Of a stretch of DNA of 64,000 nucleotides, positions 58,201 through 64,000 are shown piece by piece. The position numbers were made by a program, and so were the translations under genes. Origin of the DNA: Agelaius tricolor (Eukaryota; Chordata; Aves; Passeriformes; Icteridae); contig JALJCS010000009.1 in the NCBI GenBank assembly GCA_023055355.1, positions 24,019,001-24,083,000 on the forward strand. The letters are read 5' to 3'. Position 1 is the stretch's first letter; each line of letters starts with the position of its first letter. The notes under the pieces were generated by a model. That model saw nothing but the letters and a program-made list of their open reading frames with translations, was not told the origin of the DNA and did no database searches.

Positions 58201-61200
58201 AGGCTATTAAAGCAGTGCAAAGGCTGAATTTTGCAGTCTAGCTCTAATTAAACCTCTCATCTGCAGGGGTAGTTTAAACAGGTACAGCTCAAATGGACTG
58301 AATTTTTCCTTTACTGCCTTCTGGGCTTAGACCAGAGCAGGGATGCTGCTGCCTCCTTGGAACAGGTAGGGGAGGGAGCTGTAGGGAGAGGGCAGAGAAG
58401 AGACAGCTTTGTCACCATCTGAGTGACCTTTCTGCTTTTTTGGACTGAAGTGGGACCATTTCCTCTGTGTGCTGACATTCGCTCCAGCCCTGTCCTTCTG
58501 TCGCTTTCTTCATCTCCGCTTCACTTCGTAATTGCCTTTTGTTTTACTGGTTTACTCCACCCATCCCCATGCTCTTTCCCTTCAACTTCTCCTCTCCAGG
58601 GATTCCTCTGCATGAATCTGGCCAACACAGCAGGCAGAGAAAGGACAGCCATTGATCTGCTTTTATTACCCAGTTCTCCTCCTTCCTATATGTTGGGTCT
58701 GTCTTTGAGATCCTTAAGGCCACTTAAGGTTTCTGTTTGAGAAGGAGAAAAAAGAGGTATGAGGATCTCTTTCTTTTTTTTCCTCTTCTTCTTGCTCTGC
58801 AGATCTCCTGGGGTACTCAGAGTTTGACCTCTGTGGATTCTCACACCCTGTCTGGAGCTGCAGGAAAATCAACTCTTGAATAGCACATAATTTCTTACTG
58901 ATATTTTGTGCGTCATTTTGTTACTGTGTTTATGCAGTTGTTGCTTGCAAACAGCACGTTGTGAGTTTGGCTCCATCTCCTCTCCCCTCTCCTCTTATCC
59001 ACCCTGTTCTTGCCCTCTTGTCTTTGTTTGGTCCCAGTTTTGTCATGATCTAGACAGACTGGAGACTTCTAGGCTCCGGAAGACCTGCATTGCTAATGTA
59101 AGAAAACAAGTGGAAAAACGCTTAATCTTTTTCCATTGGACTGAAATCCTACAGGCTCCTTAATCTATTACAAAGTCATATAAAGGGCATAGGCAGCATT
59201 TTTTTTCTTTGGCGGTCTTCTTTAAGGGGGGCCAGGGGTGGAGCAGAGACAATTCAGTTGATAAATCAAGAAACCAAGAGCTAGGATTCCTGATTTCTGC
59301 TCTTGGAAATCTTTTGCCACTTGTTGGCTGTCTCACTCAGAGATTGTAATTTTTTTTTGTCAAAGTTTACCTAGCTGTTAAAGAATAGCTGTTGCACTTG
59401 CCTGCAGGAGGTGATTATGGAAAAGGTAACATTTCCCTTAACGGCTGAGCTGCGGTCGATTTAATTTGCAGTTTGTTATGAAATGGTAGGTATTGTTTTA
59501 CCTCTCTTCATCCCCAGGCTGGGAGAACAGGCACAGAGAGTTCCAGAGATAAATGGTGAGCTAAATAATTACAGGCCTGGCTCCCAGGGATGGTTTGAGG
59601 ATTAATGGCTGTTTGTACAGCACTTCAAGATCCTTAGCTGAAATCTGCTTTGAACTCTGGGGCATTTCAGGCTGCAGGTGATGGGTACCCCCAGGCTCTG
59701 GCAGAGGCCAGTGTTCAGAGTATACCACATCTTTTGAAGCAGACATGCAGCTCCAGGGATGTGACTGGCCAGGCTCATGGGGAGGTTTATTGTAAATCTG
59801 AGAAATGCTCCTATGTAGAATGGGAAGGTGACAGGGAGGTCCTGTCCCTTCAGGCTCATTTCTTTTAAGCAGATGAGGCTGCTTGAAAGAGGGACTCGAG
59901 GATAAACACATCCAGTGAAGGTTTCTCTAGCCATCTTTCTGGTCTTTCTGTTGATTAGCAGTGTCCCAGCTGGTAAGAAGTCAGTGCTCAGCTGTCATGG
60001 ATATAAGACGCAAAAAGCTTGAGCTGCCTTCTGATGCCAGCCAGAGCTTCCTTGGTCTTTTCTCCTCAGGACCCCATGGGTTCGCATTAAGCCAGACCAC
60101 TGCATTTCAAGTGTTTGGGGCTAATATTCCATGAATAACCATAACTTCTCTAGGCTGGGACATTTTCTGTCATTATCACAAATGAGGAAACTTTTCTGTT
60201 AGATGTCTGCAAAGTGCTGAAGTGCTAGCTTGGCTTTTACAGCCCTAGAAGGAAGTGCTGAGAGCATTGCTTTCCAATCGCAGCAGAGGTTTTCAAAGGG
60301 GAGGCTGTACTGTGGGAAGCAGTAGAAGATTAAAATGGATCCAGCCAGCTTGCACTTGTTTGACTACAGAAGCAGCCATCAAGGGCCAGGCCCCTGGGGA
60401 GAGTTCTCCCTGTCCTGAGGGAGGAGCACATGCATTTGGGAAGGTCCTTGAGTGCAGCAGCCACCGAAGGCGCAGGAGGGAAGAATCTTTCCAATCTTTC
60501 CCTGCGTCTCAGGAGTCCCTCAGGGCGGTACAGGCAGTTCAGTGCTCCCAGCATGGTCCTAAGCAGCAGCTGGTGGTGCTGTGTGACAGGGCTCTCATGG
60601 CACTGAGGTACAGGGACTGTCGGGGGACTGATTGTGTCCCTGCAGTGACCGTGGGGAAATGGAACAGGACATGTCATGGCAGGGGAGTCTGCACTGAACA
60701 GATGCAGTGAGTCCATCCCAAATCCTTTGCTACTCATCTCATAATGAGGAAGAAGGGAGAACAGCTCATCTTTTGTAGTCAGGGACCTCATCAGTGTTAT
60801 TATTGTCCATCTAGTTGTGGACAATATGCTAGGGAACAGATATGTCATCTGATCTTTGTCAACCCTTTTGTTTTTCTTTTCTTATAAAGTGTTGAATCCT
60901 GGTTACAAGCAATGCAAATAAAAGTGTCAATTTCCACCAGCCCTGCCTCTGGAGAGCAGCACACTGGAGAGGAATGAAGGGCCATGGGAATACAAGCATT
61001 ATTTTATTATGGAGACAGAGTGGGGACAGAGGAGGAACACAAAGAAAACACTATGATAAGACCACACAGATGGTGCTTACACTGGGGAGAACAAACCCAA
61101 AGAGACTTCAGGAGACAAATAGATAGGAGAAGAGGAAGAAAGATGGAAACAGGAGACTGAGCAAGACAGGCAAGGAATGACAGAGCCACCTTCTTCCAGT

Positions 61201-64000
61201 TTATCCAGAGAGTGGCAGGAGCAGACCTGGGGCTCTTCATCTGTGAAAAAAACAGTTATCTGCACACCATTCTCCCATTTTCCTGAAATCTCTGCTTTTG
61301 CTCCTCCAGGCAACCATTAATCTAATATTAAGCCCCTTAACCTCTCTAATTGTTCCCTTTCAGTGTCAGCTGGCTTCCTATTAACCTTTCAATCTCTCAG
61401 TAATGCAGTTACTTCTGACTCCAGCCAGACCCAGCTCTAAAGCTTTACCTCCGGCAGTGAATTTTCCAAGCTTTCACTTTTTTTTTTCCTGTTTCTTTTC
61501 GGTAATGATTATTACTGCTGTTAAGAAGCCAGTTTGAACCAGCCTCTAAGTGCACGAGGCTGAACCAGTTGGAGTCTATAAATAGCCCTTCACTAACCTT
61601 GTACCTTATTTCATTAGGTTGATTGGCTTCCCTCTCTCCACTTCATTGCACCTCTATCTCTCTCTCCCCTCTCCATTATTGATGCTGCTTCTTTTGTTAC
61701 TCTCTGAGACACCTGCTTGCTGATAGCAGGGTGGATCAGCCCTAGGTTTTTTGCTCCTCAACAAAATAGTGTTGTTGCTGGAGAAGCATCTCTAGAGTTC
61801 TGTGACAGAGGGAAGGCAGAGGGTGAGGCAGGTCTGAGACAGCAAGTCAGAAAGTGTCTGTGCTGTGCAATAGGAAAATTGTGTGGCTGAGCACCAGGGA
61901 CAGAGTTTGCCACTCACAGGCTCCTGGGTTTCTCCCGTGACACACAACGTGATCGCACTTGAGCGCAGCCTCCCGTGTGAACCCCACTGCACTCTGTTAA
62001 AGCCAAGGCTTGTGCCCAAGGACAAATGGTGCTGCAGTTCAAATCAAGCAGATGTACAGATCCCAGAACTGTCTGCTGTTCCTGAGAGCAGTCCTTTGGC
62101 CATTTTGACATCATTAGTCAATTTACTACTGCTGCTTGACCCTGCAACCTGGCAGAGCATAGTTTGCTTCTTTGCTTCACGTCTCAGCTCAAAAGCATTT
62201 TCATGCTGTGCCTCCATAATTCACCTACTTCTTCTAGTGCTAATAAAGTTCCTGAGCTCTTCTCAGCTGTGGTGCTTCTCCTTAAAAACTGCTCTTTTCT
62301 GTTTTGGGTTTGTTTTTTGTTTTTTGTTTTTTTTTTTTGTAAAATACAATGAATATTTGCGCCAAAGACTGAATTAGGCAATTGCATAAGCTGACCTGAA
62401 ATGTCTGGGGCCAGTGTAAATCACAGCTCAACTTCACAAGTCTGTGTCTGAGTGGCATTTGCAAACTGCTCGCATGCAGCCATGCAGTGGGGCTGAGCAT
62501 CTGCCAATGCTTCACAAGTACTGGGGGTGCTGTTGCAGTAGCTTAACAGGTTTTGTTTGGTGGATTCAGCTACAGCCATGGTTTCTACAGGTGGGGAAGC
62601 ACCATCCCAATGCAGAAGAGCTGGGATCGAGGATCCAGTCCATTTTGCTCCCTGAAGAAAGGCAAGTTCTTTCCCTGTGAAGCCTCCTTTTTCCCCAAAG
62701 AGAGAGACTAAGAGGAAACTTTTCCAATCTGTGCTTAGGCTGACGTTTGCAACCTTTTGCTTCAGCTCAGAAGAAGGATTTGTGTGTCTAAAAGCTCTTC
62801 TGTTTTTTCTAGCTGTATCATTTGTCTAACACCAGCTGTTACCTTTCCCTGAGAGTCCTGCCTCAAAGTCAACAGCAACTTACCAAAATAATAGGAGCCA
62901 TTCTCTTCTGCTCTCTGTACAGCTCTGTGTGTTCCTACTTGCTCACTTACTGCTATTCCTTGTTGTTAGAAGGGCAGATTCTGGCAGCAACAAGCCTTTG
63001 TCTTATTTTCTGGCAAACAACCTCGATCTGTAACAAGGCAGGAAAGGCAAACAGTGAAGAAATGAGAGCTGATAAAACTGGGGTTAGAGGAGAAGGTTAA
63101 CTTCTGGCAGCTTCATTTTTTAAGTTTGATGGGGGAAAGGTTTTGTAAAAGCACCACATGTATGGAAAACTAATGCTCTCCATCCCCTCCAGAGCAGCTG
63201 GCAGCTGGCATTCACACCTGTTTAATAATACAGGTTCTCCAGGGTGGCTGTGTGCTCACTTTCCATTGCCCACAACCTCCTTGTCTTCATGTTTATCCTT
63301 CTAAACTCCTGTGCCTTGTTTTTGCTCCTGTGTCTTTTAGGTATCCAGGTCTCAGCAGGAAAAAGGAGCCTCCCTGGGGGCTGCAGCAGAGCCCCAAGGT
63401 GGTCACTGGGGCAGGGCCTCCCTCCCTCCTGTCTTGCAGGCCTCCCAGTGATAATTTTGGTTGCTGTGAGTTATGGAGGGAGCTTGAGAAACTCTTCATG
63501 TCAGGGCTCTGAGTGCCTCATGGTGAGAGGGTTTATGGCTGAGTCACACCCTGGCTGTGCTTATGGAGGCCTGGGCTCAGGCCAGGATGTTGCCCAGCAT
63601 TTATGGTAGAAAGAGGGGGCCCAGAGGCCTCTCTGCTCCCCGAGGGCCATCAGCTCCCCCCTAACAGAGGCCCAGCACAACAAGGGGCACAACCAGGGGC
63701 TGAGTCGAGCTGGGTTCCACTCTGCCCCGCACACTGCCATGGTCTGGGGGCTGTCAGAGCCCCTTTGAAACGTCCTGGCCCACCTGCCCTTCACGGAGGG
63801 TCCCTTGCTGCCCTCAGGAAGGTCAGAGCCCATGGAAAGGCCACTTCCCCTGCTGCTGGTGAGCACACAGTGGGCACTGGGCTGTGCCTGGTTGTGGGGA
63901 AAGGGGAGCATGAGTGACCTGAGCCAGCAGAGCCTGGCAGGATGGGGACTGTGTGATGCAGGGACACCTCTCTGTCCCGCCTGCTGAAAAAGCTGCCTGT
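52271..64000. other. No gene recognised: intergenic sequence beyond the CD58-like gene
   Basis: About 11.7 kb without an exon I can name. In mammals ATP1A1 or IGSF3 borders CD58, but neither is visible here. The longest frame is 151 codons (60255-60710, + strand) and has no recognisable domain. Repeats are sparse. Two stretches, 59380-59490 and 61320-61700, are rich in homeodomain-type TAAT cores and may be regulatory. GC content rises near the right edge (63340-64000). Confidence 0.55.
61577..61583 (+). promoter_or_regulatory. TATA-box-like site in a low-repeat region
   Basis: TATAAAT at 61577-61583 in the context GTCTATAAATAGCCC, preceded by TAATGATTATTA-type homeodomain cores near 61504. 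No coding frame follows, so this could be an enhancer, a non-coding RNA promoter or chance. Confidence 0.25.

Noticed and set aside
1..64000. CRISPR arrays, operons, phage or bacterial mobile elements
   Set aside because: No spaced direct repeats, ribosome-binding sites or dense gene packing; everything fits a bird nuclear genome.

Overview
The window is vertebrate nuclear DNA, almost certainly from a bird and probably a songbird. The evidence is split genes with GT-AG introns, CR1 retroposon tails with the avian CATAGAAT-type 3' repeat, solo LTRs of avian type, and a gene order (POPDC2, PLA1A) shared with human 3q13.33. 'Songbird' rests only on LTR families recognised from memory. No bacterial features occur.

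Layout: (1) 1-2192 holds the last coding exon of POPDC2 on the + strand. (2) 2193-10082 has no recognisable exon; it is the tail-to-tail space between POPDC2 and PLA1A and should hide the last PLA1A exon. (3) 10083-24470 carries ten consecutive exons of PLA1A on the - strand. All splice sites and phases agree, and the Ser-Asp-His triad is complete. (4) 24471-29348 is the head-to-head space between PLA1A and the next gene, ending in a CpG island. (5) 29349-50798 is a complete nine-exon + strand gene for a CD58 (LFA-3)-like adhesion protein of 319 residues. It has a signal peptide, a cysteine-free V-type Ig domain, a four-cysteine C2-type Ig domain, one membrane segment and an unusually long tail made of tiny phase-1 exons. 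(6) 50799-64000 holds its AT-rich 3' UTR and then about 11 kb without a recognisable gene, apart from possible regulatory stretches.

The repeats are mostly inside the CD58-like gene: two solo LTRs, three CR1 insertions (one of them interrupted), a 76-bp tandem duplication and two perfect hairpins in intron 1. A 247-bp all-purine tract lies in PLA1A intron 2.

The three genes do not form a pathway. POPDC2 is a membrane cAMP-binding protein of striated muscle, PLA1A a secreted phosphatidylserine phospholipase, and the CD58-like protein an immune-cell adhesion ligand. The main interest is the CD58-like gene: its unusual tail and its place beside PLA1A, where human has ADPRH and CD80.
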